This document shows positions 1-4,768 of a DNA stretch of 5,969 bases, piece after piece. Both the position numbers and the translations under genes were made by a program. Location of the stretch: positions 1 to 5,969 of the forward strand of contig JACQHN010000391.1 in assembly GCA_016199015.1 (NCBI GenBank). Reading direction: 5' to 3'. The stretch's first letter is position 1, and every line of letters starts with the position of its first letter. Source of the stretch: Nitrospira defluvii. Lineage in GTDB: Bacteria; Nitrospirota; Nitrospiria; Nitrospirales; Nitrospiraceae. Under the pieces are notes generated by a model that did not search any database, was not told the DNA's origin, and saw only the letters and a program-made list of their open reading frames with translations.

Positions 1-647
1 GACATGGGACGCACCACCTGTCCTCCTTCATTCACGCTGATCAACCGCACCAGCTTCAGTTTCAATGCCTCCCCCAGCGTCACGGCTTTCTCGCGTGCTT
101 TCGCCACGGCCTGCTTCATCGCGCCGAGCTTCGCTTGTTGTTCATCCTTGAGCGCCCACTGCAACCCCTGGAAGTGATTCGCCCCAGCCGCCAAGGTCTG
201 CTCGATCACGGCCGCAACCTTCTCCGGATTGAATAGCTCCACCGTCACCTGATTGCTCACCAGATACCCGATGATCTCAGAAGTAACCGGAGGCGCGTCG
301 CCGTTGCGTTTGGGCGGCGGTTTATATTGAGGCGAGACGGTGAAGGACGAGGTCTGAATGCGCGCCTTGTCGATGTGCAGTTCGCTCAGTCGATCGATCA
401 CCTTCTGCATGACACTGCTGTTCTGCCGCTGGGCCTCCGAGAGCGACTTGGCGACCGTCTGCATCCCGAACGTCACATACGCCATATCTGGCGCAATCGC
501 CAGGTTGCCCGTGCCGGTCACCGTCAAAATCGGCACCGCCGGCGTCGAATCGTCGTGGGCCGGCGCGAGGCTCGGAACCATCAGTAGCATCAGTACCAGT
601 GCGAACATGGTCTGGCGCTGTTGTTTCATCGGCATCGCGCGATTCAT
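1..647 (-). CDS. SIMPL-domain (DUF541) exported protein, C-terminus cut by window edge
   Basis: The minus-strand frame is open from ATG at 647 to the left edge: 215 complete codons with no stop. The N-terminus (MNRAMPMKQQRQ, then a hydrophobic run FALVLMLLMV, then PSLAPA) is a typical Sec signal peptide with likely cleavage after A30 (APA|HD). From about residue 38 it reads as a SIMPL/DUF541 domain: an LTVTGTG opening, AIAPDMAYVTFGMQT, a helix rich in Q/N (SLSEAQRQNSSVM), then IQTSSFTVSPQY, a GYLVSNQVTVEL strand and a helix of AxxKAREKAVTLGEAL type. The start at 647 is favoured by GAGGA 5-9 bases upstream and an in-frame stop further upstream; ATGs at 635 and 629 are alternatives. SIMPL proteins are periplasmic or outer-membrane associated and some are linked to oxidative stress, but the molecular function is poorly defined. 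Family members are usually about 230-250 residues, so only a short C-terminal piece is missing. Confidence 0.9.
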   Translation of the reverse strand, partial: MNRAMPMKQQRQTMFALVLMLLMVPSLAPAHDDSTPAVPILTVTGTGNLAIAPDMAYVTFGMQTVAKSLSEAQRQNSSVMQKVIDRLSELHIDKARIQTSSFTVSPQYKPPPKRNGDAPPVTSEIIGYLVSNQVTVELFNPEKVAAVIEQTLAAGANHFQGLQWALKDEQQAKLGAMKQAVAKAREKAVTLGEALKLKLVRLISVNEGGQVVRPM

Positions 648-671
648 CTCATCCTCACGGTACGTCTGCTC

Positions 672-701
672 AGATTACTCTGCGGTTCGAGACCAGATCA
701 A
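672..701 (-). promoter_or_regulatory. candidate sigma70-type promoter of the SIMPL gene
   Basis: On the minus strand TTGATC (701-696) is followed after 18 bases by TAATCT (677-672), about 25 bases before the ATG at 647. The -35 box matches 4 of 6 and the -10 box 3 of 6 consensus positions, so this is a weak prediction supported mainly by its position. Confidence 0.25.
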
Positions 702-751
702 CCGAGTGACGAGGCAGAAACTCAACGTGTAACGATGGTGGCTTGCCGGCA

Positions 752-934
752 TTAGCTTCCGGCCTTCGCATCCGACAACTTGCGGACGAGCGAGGTCATT
801 TCATCCAGCTTGCGCGCACCGACTGCAAGGTCGTTTTCCAGTCGCTCGATCATGTCCAAGCAGGTCTTCACTGTGTCAACGAGCTGAGCCTGCGTCATCG
901 CAGGCAGCTTCTGTTCAATATCATGCCTGTTCAT
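752..934 (-). CDS. small helical hypothetical protein (60 aa)
   Basis: A 60-residue minus-strand reading frame from ATG at 934 to TAA at 754-752. GGAGGA lies 9 bases upstream of the ATG, a strong Shine-Dalgarno sequence. Nearby upstream ATGs run into stops, so the start is well fixed. The protein is almost all predicted helix: a short N-terminal part (MNRHDIEQKLPAM) followed by a segment with spaced Leu/Ile/Met (QLVDTVKTCLDMIERLENDL, then KLDEMTSLVRKL), which suggests a coiled coil or helical hairpin. There is no signal peptide, membrane segment or metal-binding motif, so it should be cytoplasmic. I do not recognise the family. It lies between the 78-aa membrane protein gene and the SIMPL gene, in the same direction but with 230- and 104-base gaps. 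A weak TTGAAA (996-991)/TCACAT (973-968) pair with 17-base spacing could be its promoter. The opposite strand is open too, but has no ribosome-binding site and an atypical composition. Confidence 0.7.
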   Translation of the reverse strand: MNRHDIEQKLPAMTQAQLVDTVKTCLDMIERLENDLAVGARKLDEMTSLVRKLSDAKAGS

Positions 935-1164
935 GCTTCATATTCCTCCATCCCGTTACCGTGACCAATGTGACTCATCCAAGGGGACGTTTTCAACCGC
1001 CTCATGCGTGGTCCTTGCATGTCAGTGCCAGCTGAATGGACTACTCCGCAGGCTCGCTTCGGCGATATTCGTGCGGGCTGCATCAAATATTGGTAAATCT
1101 TGAGAGCGGTGACGTGGGAAGGGAGAGTTTCGATGACGCCAAGAGTCGAGGGAGATCGATCGGA

Positions 1165-1401
1165 TTACACCCGGCTGCTGCCGTGCAGAGCGAACCATGC
1201 ATAGGGCATGAGGTAGTAACACAAGAGAAACACGGTCAGGCCCAACACCGCACCGACCATCCCTCTGACAACGATCCCGGCGAGGGGAAGCACAACCAGG
1301 ATCAGGTGCATCATGTGCGCGATGGGCTTGTGTTGTTCATAAAATGCTTGGCGGGTTTCACTCGTGAGCGCCTCGGTGAAGGAGGGATTAGGAGGAATCA
1401 T
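1165..1401 (-). CDS. small two-helix membrane protein (78 aa), unknown function
   Basis: Minus-strand frame from ATG at 1401 to TAA at 1167-1165. A GTG immediately upstream (1404) is also in frame, but AGGAGG sits 7 bases before the ATG and only 4 before the GTG, so I chose the ATG. Residues 1-30 are polar (MIPPNPSFTEALTSETRQAF, then YEQHKPIAHM). Residues 31-45 (MHLILVVLPLAGIVV) and 47-72 (from GMVGAVLGLTVFLL to WFAL) form two hydrophobic stretches separated by R46. This gives a helical hairpin in the inner membrane with a short GSSRV tail. There is no cleavable signal peptide. I do not recognise a family. It lies 144 bases downstream of the hydrolase stop and has its own candidate promoter, so it may be transcribed separately. 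Confidence 0.75.
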   Translation of the reverse strand: MIPPNPSFTEALTSETRQAFYEQHKPIAHMMHLILVVLPLAGIVVRGMVGAVLGLTVFLLCYYLMPYAWFALHGSSRV

Positions 1402-1450
1402 CACCGCACCTCCTCGTCCATCGAACAGGAAGAAGGGATATGTCGGCAGC

Positions 1451-1488
1451 GGTGGCCTGAGAGATGGATCACTGAAAGAGCGGCCACC
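1451..1488. repeat. inverted repeat GGTGGCC...GGCCACC in the hydrolase/78-aa gap
   Basis: GGTGGCC at 1451-1457 and GGCCACC at 1482-1488 are perfect 7-base complements with a 24-base loop. There is no T-run on the minus strand after it, so it is not an ordinary intrinsic terminator. It could be a leader hairpin for the 78-aa gene or a chance GC-rich pair. Confidence 0.35.
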
Positions 1489-1497
1489 TCACGCATC

Positions 1498-1526
1498 ACG
1501 CTACGCGCAATGGGGCAAGACGTCAA
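1498..1526 (-). promoter_or_regulatory. candidate sigma70-type promoter of the 78-aa membrane protein
   Basis: On the minus strand TTGACG (1526-1521, 5 of 6 consensus) is followed by a 17-base spacer and TAGCGT (1503-1498, 3 of 6). The implied 5' leader is about 90 bases and would begin just before the inverted repeat at 1451-1488. The -10 box is weak, so this is tentative. Confidence 0.3.
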
Positions 1527-1545
1527 GAGCGATGGGGGACGTGGT

Positions 1546-2451
1546 TTAGCGTGTGAGCTGCTTCAGAAAATCGCCGAGCAGGGCGCGAAACTTCTCCGGG
1601 TCTTCCGCCATCATGAAATGGCCGGTGTCGAATTCGACGAGCTGAGCACCGGCGATCTGCGACTGAATGCCCTTCGCGATAGTCGGCGTGGCCACCCCGT
1701 CTTTCGCCCCGACCATGATTAAGGTGGGTGCGGCGATGCGGGTGAGCTGGCCATGCACATTGAATTGGGACATGGACGTCAGCGCCTCCCGGATGACGGT
1801 GGCATTCCAGGTGCGAATACGGTCGAGGAGCGGCTGATAGGTTTTGGAAGGCGTGTCTTCTGGAAAGCTTTCGACGATCATGTTTTTTGAGACATCACGG
1901 TAATCGTGCGGCGCGCCGATCGTGGGAATGTCGTCGTCGAGAATCATCGCCCCATCGGTCGTCGAGACCAGCACCAACGCCCGCACGCGATCCGGATGAT
2001 CGAGCGCGAGACGTTGAAGAATCATCCCGCCCATGGACACACCCACCCAGACCGCCTTGTCGATATGCAGCGCATCGGCCAGCTTGATCAAGTCTTTGGA
2101 AAATTGGTCGATCGTGAAACCGGTCGCTGGCTTGTCTGAATCGCCATAACCACGAAGATCGACGGCGATGCCACGAAAGTCCGGCGAGTAGGCGGCGACA
2201 TATTTCGGGAAGATGTTGCTGGTGGTGACGACGCCATGCACAAAGATAAGGGGATCGCCGGTGCCAGCCTCTAAGATGCTCAAGCGCAGACCATCGAGAT
2301 CGACTATATGGCGTGTGAACGGCTCACCGGCAGTAATCACATCGGCTAATTTCTCCGGCTTGGCGGGGCTTTCTCGAGTGGGAGGAGGAGAATCCGCACA
2401 GCCGAGTAAAGTCATGAGCCCCGCCACCAGAACCATCGCTACTGCCAGCAT
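1546..2451 (-). CDS. alpha/beta-hydrolase-fold lipoprotein (301 aa)
   Basis: Starting at ATG 2451 the protein opens MLAVAMVLVAGLMTLLGCAD, a lipoprotein signal peptide with lipobox LLGC and lipidated Cys18. A Pro-rich linker follows (SPPPTRESPAKPEK), then a complete alpha/beta-hydrolase domain. Visible elements are the oxyanion-hole segment HG at 72-73 (LIFVHG), DLRGYGDSDKP after strand 4, the nucleophile elbow GVSMGG with Ser139, the acid Asp251 in MVGAKDG, and His278 in DTGHF. A cap region lies at roughly residues 168-230. It should be a membrane-anchored periplasmic serine hydrolase (esterase, lipase or C-C hydrolase type); the substrate cannot be read from sequence. The frame extends upstream to ATG 2559, but that adds a 36-residue stretch unlike an exported N-terminus. 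AGGGA 7-11 bases before 2451 supports the shorter start, although it leaves no basic residue in the n-region. It stands divergent from the Tim44-like gene. Confidence 0.9.
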   Translation of the reverse strand: MLAVAMVLVAGLMTLLGCADSPPPTRESPAKPEKLADVITAGEPFTRHIVDLDGLRLSILEAGTGDPLIFVHGVVTTSNIFPKYVAAYSPDFRGIAVDLRGYGDSDKPATGFTIDQFSKDLIKLADALHIDKAVWVGVSMGGMILQRLALDHPDRVRALVLVSTTDGAMILDDDIPTIGAPHDYRDVSKNMIVESFPEDTPSKTYQPLLDRIRTWNATVIREALTSMSQFNVHGQLTRIAAPTLIMVGAKDGVATPTIAKGIQSQIAGAQLVEFDTGHFMMAEDPEKFRALLGDFLKQLTR

Positions 2452-2664
2452 AGACCTTCCCTTTCTGAACAGCTCTGGTGATATCGGCAGAGTAATCTCT
2501 GTGCAACAGATATTCAATGCGCGATCGTCACGCAACGACCTTCGCATCTGTCGCCGCAAGAGAGCATCGACGGGCCTCGAATATTAGGTTTTCTTTCCCT
2601 AGAGCTGGTAGGATACTCACATGCGTGTCATGGTTTTGCGAACTCGATAGAAAGGAAACCTGTC
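2452..2664. promoter_or_regulatory. divergent intergenic region between hydrolase and Tim44-like gene
   Basis: This 213-base gap must hold promoters for both directions. For the plus strand the best candidate is an extended -10, TGG-TAGGAT (2606-2614), with only a poor -35 (TTTTCT-like) upstream. For the minus strand nothing better than a weak TTGCAC/TATCAC pair with 17-base spacing is visible. No convincing operator palindrome was seen. If the hydrolase started at the upstream ATG (2559), about half of this gap would be coding. Confidence 0.35.
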
Positions 2665-3699
2665 TTGAATATCACTAAATTCATTGCTGCATTCATCGTG
2701 TTGTCTTTGGTCGGAATGCCGACCATCTCCTTTGCGAAGGCGCGAGGCGGATCGGGAGGAGGATTCTCCAGCGGGTCACGTAGCGGAGGCTCCTCAGGGA
2801 GCATGGGCAGCCGCGGATCACGCACCCATCAGGACAACGGCGCAAAGCCGATTGAACAGTCCACCACCGCCAAGCCGGCAGCCACGCCACCGCCGTCCAC
2901 GTCCAACAGCCCAGCGGCCCAGCCCGCGCCCGCCGCGCAGCCCTCGTTTCTGCAACGCAATCCCCTGCTGGCCGGAATCGCAGGCGGTATCGCCGGATCA
3001 TGGATCGGCCATATGATCTTCGGGGCGACCGACAGCAGCGCACGAACCACCGAGAACGGTGAGGGTGGAGCACACGGTGAACAGACCGCCGGCGCGTCCG
3101 GTTCCAACTGGATGCTTCTCCTGCTCATGGTCATGGGAGCCGGAGCGCTCTATTACTACTTGAAGGGCCGTCGGACCCCCGCCCCAGATTTTTCCGGCAT
3201 CAGCCGCAGCACCGCCGTGAGCGGGTCACTCCTGGCGGAATCGTCCGCCGCTCCGACCCTACGGACAGCCACGATCGACAGCGAGATCACCACCGCCGAC
3301 AAATCGGCCTTTCAGCAATCGCTGATCGAGATTCAAACGGCCTGGGGCAGACAAGAGCTGCCGGGATTGCGACGACTCGTCACACCGGAAATGCTGGAGT
3401 ACTTCAGCACCGGCCTGGCCGAACAGGCCAGTCAAGAAATCGCCAACCACGTCGAAGATGTGGTGCTCCAGCGGGCAGAGGTCCGGGAATCCTGGGTCGA
3501 AAACACGGCGCAGTACGCCACGGTCAACCTGCACTGGACAGCCCGTGACTACACCGTCTCCTTAACCAAGCAGCCCGGAGAAGCAGGTTATCTCGTCGAG
3601 GGCAATAAAGAGACGCCGACCGAAACGACTGAAGTCTGGACCTTCATGCGATACCAGCATGGGAAGTGGTTGCTCTCCGCCATTCAGCAAGTCGCGTAG
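2665..3699 (+). CDS. Tim44-like domain protein, membrane-anchored, Gly/Ser-rich N-terminus (344 aa)
   Basis: The frame begins at TTG 2665, with AAAGGA ending 8 bases upstream; the first in-frame ATG would fall inside the signal peptide, so the TTG start is preferred. Residues 1-24 form a Sec signal (MNITK, hydrophobic core, PTISFA) with likely cleavage after A24. Residues 26-52 are Gly/Ser/Arg-rich (ARGGSGGGFSSGSRSGG), followed by a Pro/Ala linker (about 66-95). Residues 100-120 (LLAGIAGGIAGSWIGHMIFG) look like a Gly-zipper helix, and 148-167 (NWMLLLLMVMGAGALYYYLK) is a clear transmembrane segment. Residues about 210-344 resemble the Tim44-like domain: AFQQSLIEIQTAWGRQEL, LRRLVTPEML, a beta-rich middle and WTFMRYQHGKWLLSAIQQV. 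In bacteria such proteins are common and usually uncharacterised. The family name comes from the mitochondrial import component, but no import role is implied here. It is monocistronic by appearance, ending before a strong terminator. Confidence 0.88.
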   Translation: MNITKFIAAFIVLSLVGMPTISFAKARGGSGGGFSSGSRSGGSSGSMGSRGSRTHQDNGAKPIEQSTTAKPAATPPPSTSNSPAAQPAPAAQPSFLQRNPLLAGIAGGIAGSWIGHMIFGATDSSARTTENGEGGAHGEQTAGASGSNWMLLLLMVMGAGALYYYLKGRRTPAPDFSGISRSTAVSGSLLAESSAAPTLRTATIDSEITTADKSAFQQSLIEIQTAWGRQELPGLRRLVTPEMLEYFSTGLAEQASQEIANHVEDVVLQRAEVRESWVENTAQYATVNLHWTARDYTVSLTKQPGEAGYLVEGNKETPTETTEVWTFMRYQHGKWLLSAIQQVA

Positions 3700-3712
3700 G
3701 TTTCTACAACTC

Positions 3713-3731
3713 GGCTCTCGTCACGAGAGCC
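3713..3731. repeat. perfect inverted repeat downstream of the Tim44-like gene
   Basis: GGCTCTCGT and ACGAGAGCC are perfect complements around a single C at 3722; in RNA the practical hairpin is 7 bp with a GUCAC loop. It starts 14 bases after the stop codon. There is no T-run directly after it, so it is more likely an RNA-stabilising 3' hairpin in tandem with the terminator at 3749 than a terminator itself. Confidence 0.6.
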
Positions 3732-3748
3732 ACAAGCGGGAAAGTCTG

Positions 3749-3796
3749 GGGCAGCGGTTGTCTCGATCATCGAGACGGTCGCTGCCCTTGTTTATT
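3749..3796 (+). terminator. strong intrinsic terminator of the Tim44-like gene
   Basis: The palindrome is centred on C3768. GGGCAGCG (3749-3756) pairs with CGCTGCCC (3780-3787). GTT (3757-3759) faces GGT (3777-3779), which gives three G-U wobble pairs in RNA. GTCTCGAT (3760-3767) pairs with ATCGAGAC (3769-3776). The stem is nearly continuous for 19 positions and is followed by TTGTTTATT (3788-3796). On the minus strand no T-run follows, so it acts on plus-strand transcription. It separates the Tim44-like gene from the small gene starting at 3945. Confidence 0.85.
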
Positions 3797-3909
3797 AAAG
3801 CCCTGTTGTGCTCACTTGGCGAGCATCTAACAAACAGGATATGGTGTGAGAGTCGCCGACTCCCGGCGCATAGATCAGCGGGAGCAACTGAGGAGCATGT
3901 GACTCGGAG

Positions 3910-3944
3910 CAGACACCGGACACCGACAGTGCTATACTCACCCC
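3910..3944 (+). promoter_or_regulatory. extended -10 promoter giving a probable leaderless mRNA
   Basis: The -10 box TATACT (3933-3938) is preceded by TGC, making an extended -10 (TGnTATACT). The hexamer CAGACA (3910-3915), 17 bases upstream, matches the -35 consensus at 4 of 6 positions. A start site about 7 bases past the -10 box falls on or next to A3945 of the ATG. There is no Shine-Dalgarno sequence between promoter and ATG, only CACCCC, consistent with leaderless translation. Confidence 0.65.
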
Positions 3945-4148
3945 ATGCTGAAACGATCACTCAACAAGACCAATCCTTACCTCATCGATCCGGCAAAGCG
4001 CCATGCCATGTTTCAGATGACCGTCTGCACATCCACAGATGTTGAAGGCGTCAAGCTCACCTCATCCGACTTGCCTCCTGGAACCACACCTGCTCGCCGC
4101 ACTACTGCTCCCCCTGAATCTGCAAAGTCCTCTCGATCACAGCGCTAA
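3945..4148 (+). CDS. small protein with Fic inhibitory-helix motif, putative Fic antitoxin (67 aa)
   Basis: Opens MLKRSLNKTNPYLIDPAKRH and continues AMFQMTVCTSTDVEGVKL. Residues 30-35 (S-T-D-V-E-G) fit the [S/T]xxxE[G/N] signature of the inhibitory helix that blocks ATP gamma-phosphate binding in Fic AMP-transferases. In class I systems this helix sits on a separate small antitoxin (VbhA type). The C-terminal third (PPGTTPARRTTAPPESAKSS) is low-complexity and probably disordered. The gene converges with a Fic gene that lacks an obvious inhibitory motif of its own, and the two 3' ends overlap by 47 bases. There is no ribosome-binding site; the promoter placement implies leaderless expression. 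The motif is short and could occur by chance. What raises confidence is its place in a predicted helical stretch, the dedicated promoter and the adjacent fic. Antitoxin function is inferred, not shown. Confidence 0.68.
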   Translation: MLKRSLNKTNPYLIDPAKRHAMFQMTVCTSTDVEGVKLTSSDLPPGTTPARRTTAPPESAKSSRSQR

Positions 4149-4398
4149 ACAACTTCGCCATCGGCTCGTAATTTCGGTCTAAACCGGCTTGAACCGCAGC
4201 AAAGTACTGTTGCTGCCTCCGTCCTGATAAATTGTCAAAGTACAAAGACGGCAATCCGGCTTGCAGCCCCATAAGCACAGAAAGTATTCGTGCCACTCGA
4301 CCATTGCCCTCCCTGAAGGGATGAATCAACAAGAGCTCCACGTGCACCTCCGCCAGCGCCGCAGCGAGATCCTCCAGAGGAGCTGAGCGACAGAGTGT
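4102..4398 (-). CDS. fic: Fic domain protein, C-terminal part (frameshifted from upstream part), carries the catalytic motif
   Basis: This frame continues the Fic protein after an apparent one-base loss at 4399-4402. It reads TLCRSAPLEDLAAALAEVHV, then ELLLIHPFREGNGRVARILS. The complete Fic core HPFREGNGRVAR (HxFx[D/E]GNGRxxR) lies at 4323-4288. It holds the general-base His, the Glu that helps bind metal, the GNG anion hole and the Arg residues contacting the nucleotide phosphates. A C-terminal helical part (LPSLYFDNLSGRRQQQYFAA and on) ends at TAG 4104-4102. Fic enzymes transfer AMP from ATP to a hydroxyl side chain of a target protein; bacterial class I toxins act on gyrase and topoisomerase IV. 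On its own this piece has only a GTG (4347) as start and lacks the N-terminal helices and flap, so it is unlikely to work alone. Restoring one base gives a 217-residue protein, a normal size for this group. Confidence 0.85.
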   Translation of the reverse strand, partial: TLCRSAPLEDLAAALAEVHVELLLIHPFREGNGRVARILSVLMGLQAGLPSLYFDNLSGRRQQQYFAAVQAGLDRNYEPMAKLFSAVIERTLQIQGEQ

Positions 4399-4754
4399 GG
4401 CCGCCTGAGCGGGCCTTCTTCTAATTCCGCCATTAGTTTCGGGATCTGCGCAGCCGCAGCAAACGAGAAGGAGTCTTTCTTCACATTCACCTGGCGATAC
4501 TTTCCCGCCCAGGAGTAAATCCGACCCAACCAGAGGCGATGCATGCGGCAGATATCGCCCGCCGTAAATCGATGATCGCGATCATACAGACCTGCCAGCT
4601 CTTCGAGCACACGCACCTGCTCACGCCCTTCAACCCGGTCCATCTCACGCTTGCTGGTGATATGGAGGAGATTCTTCAGTACCCGCCGACGAGAGCCAGG
4701 CTCAAATTGGTTTTCGTCGAGATCAGATGTGTCGTAGCGATCCTCGCGGCGCAT
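4326..4754 (-). CDS. fic: Fic domain protein, N-terminal part (frameshifted)
   Basis: ATG at 4754 follows the hsdM stop by 14 bases, with GAGG at -7 to -4 and another GAGG at -14 to -11, so translation coupled to hsdM is plausible. Residues 1-118 are good Fic sequence: DLDENQFEPGSRRRVLKNLL, ITSKREMDRVEGREQVRVLE, HRFTAGDICRMHRLWLGRIY, then the substrate-docking flap SWAGKYRQVNVKKDSFSFA and QIPKLMAELEEGPLRR. After R118 the frame departs (PHSVAQLLWRIS...) and stops at 4326 without reaching the catalytic motif, which is present in another frame directly downstream. The shift is explained by loss of one base at GGCC 4399-4402. As written, the product is catalytically dead. The segment MDRVEG resembles an inhibitory motif but has Met where Ser/Thr is required, consistent with a separate antitoxin. 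Confidence 0.85.
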   Translation of the reverse strand: MRREDRYDTSDLDENQFEPGSRRRVLKNLLHITSKREMDRVEGREQVRVLEELAGLYDRDHRFTAGDICRMHRLWLGRIYSWAGKYRQVNVKKDSFSFAAAAQIPKLMAELEEGPLRRPHSVAQLLWRISLRRWRRCTWSSC

Positions 4755-4768
4755 GATCCTCTAACCTC

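Noticed and set aside
745..763. Inverted repeat GCCGG...CCGGC overlapping the stop of the 60-aa gene, as a terminator
   Set aside because: Only a 5-base stem with a 9-base loop and no T-run on the minus strand; too weak to call.
1022..1222. Minus-strand 66-codon frame overlapping the end of the 78-aa gene
   Set aside because: It overlaps a better supported gene in another frame, and its product is basic and compositionally random with no recognisable feature.
1036..1722. Long plus-strand open frame (228 codons)
   Set aside because: It runs antisense across the 78-aa membrane gene and the 3' end of the hydrolase. The product is rich in His/Arg/Gly with no domain or signal, and it lacks a plausible ribosome-binding site. 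It is a shadow of two real genes.
2829..3134. Minus-strand frames opposite the Tim44-like gene (also 2693-3073 and 3259-3534)
   Set aside because: They are complementary to the GC-rich linker and domain coding of a clear gene on the other strand; no start signals or domain content.
3797..3909. Possible tRNA or small RNA between the terminator and the small gene
   Set aside because: A short GAGTC/GACTC stem-loop is present, but there is no cloverleaf and no dedicated promoter or terminator; nothing else recognisable in this stretch.
3721..3960. Minus-strand 79-codon frame
   Set aside because: It spans the terminator palindrome and the promoter of the plus-strand gene, with no ribosome-binding site; treated as chance.
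3659..4045. Plus-strand frame crossing the end of the Tim44-like gene
   Set aside because: It runs through two hairpins and the intrinsic terminator, then overlaps the promoter and start of the 67-aa gene out of frame; the product is Ser/Arg/His-rich without features.
4629..4646. MDRVEG in the Fic N-terminus as a built-in inhibitory motif
   Set aside because: The position four residues before the Glu is Met, not Ser/Thr, so it does not fit [S/T]xxxE[G/N].
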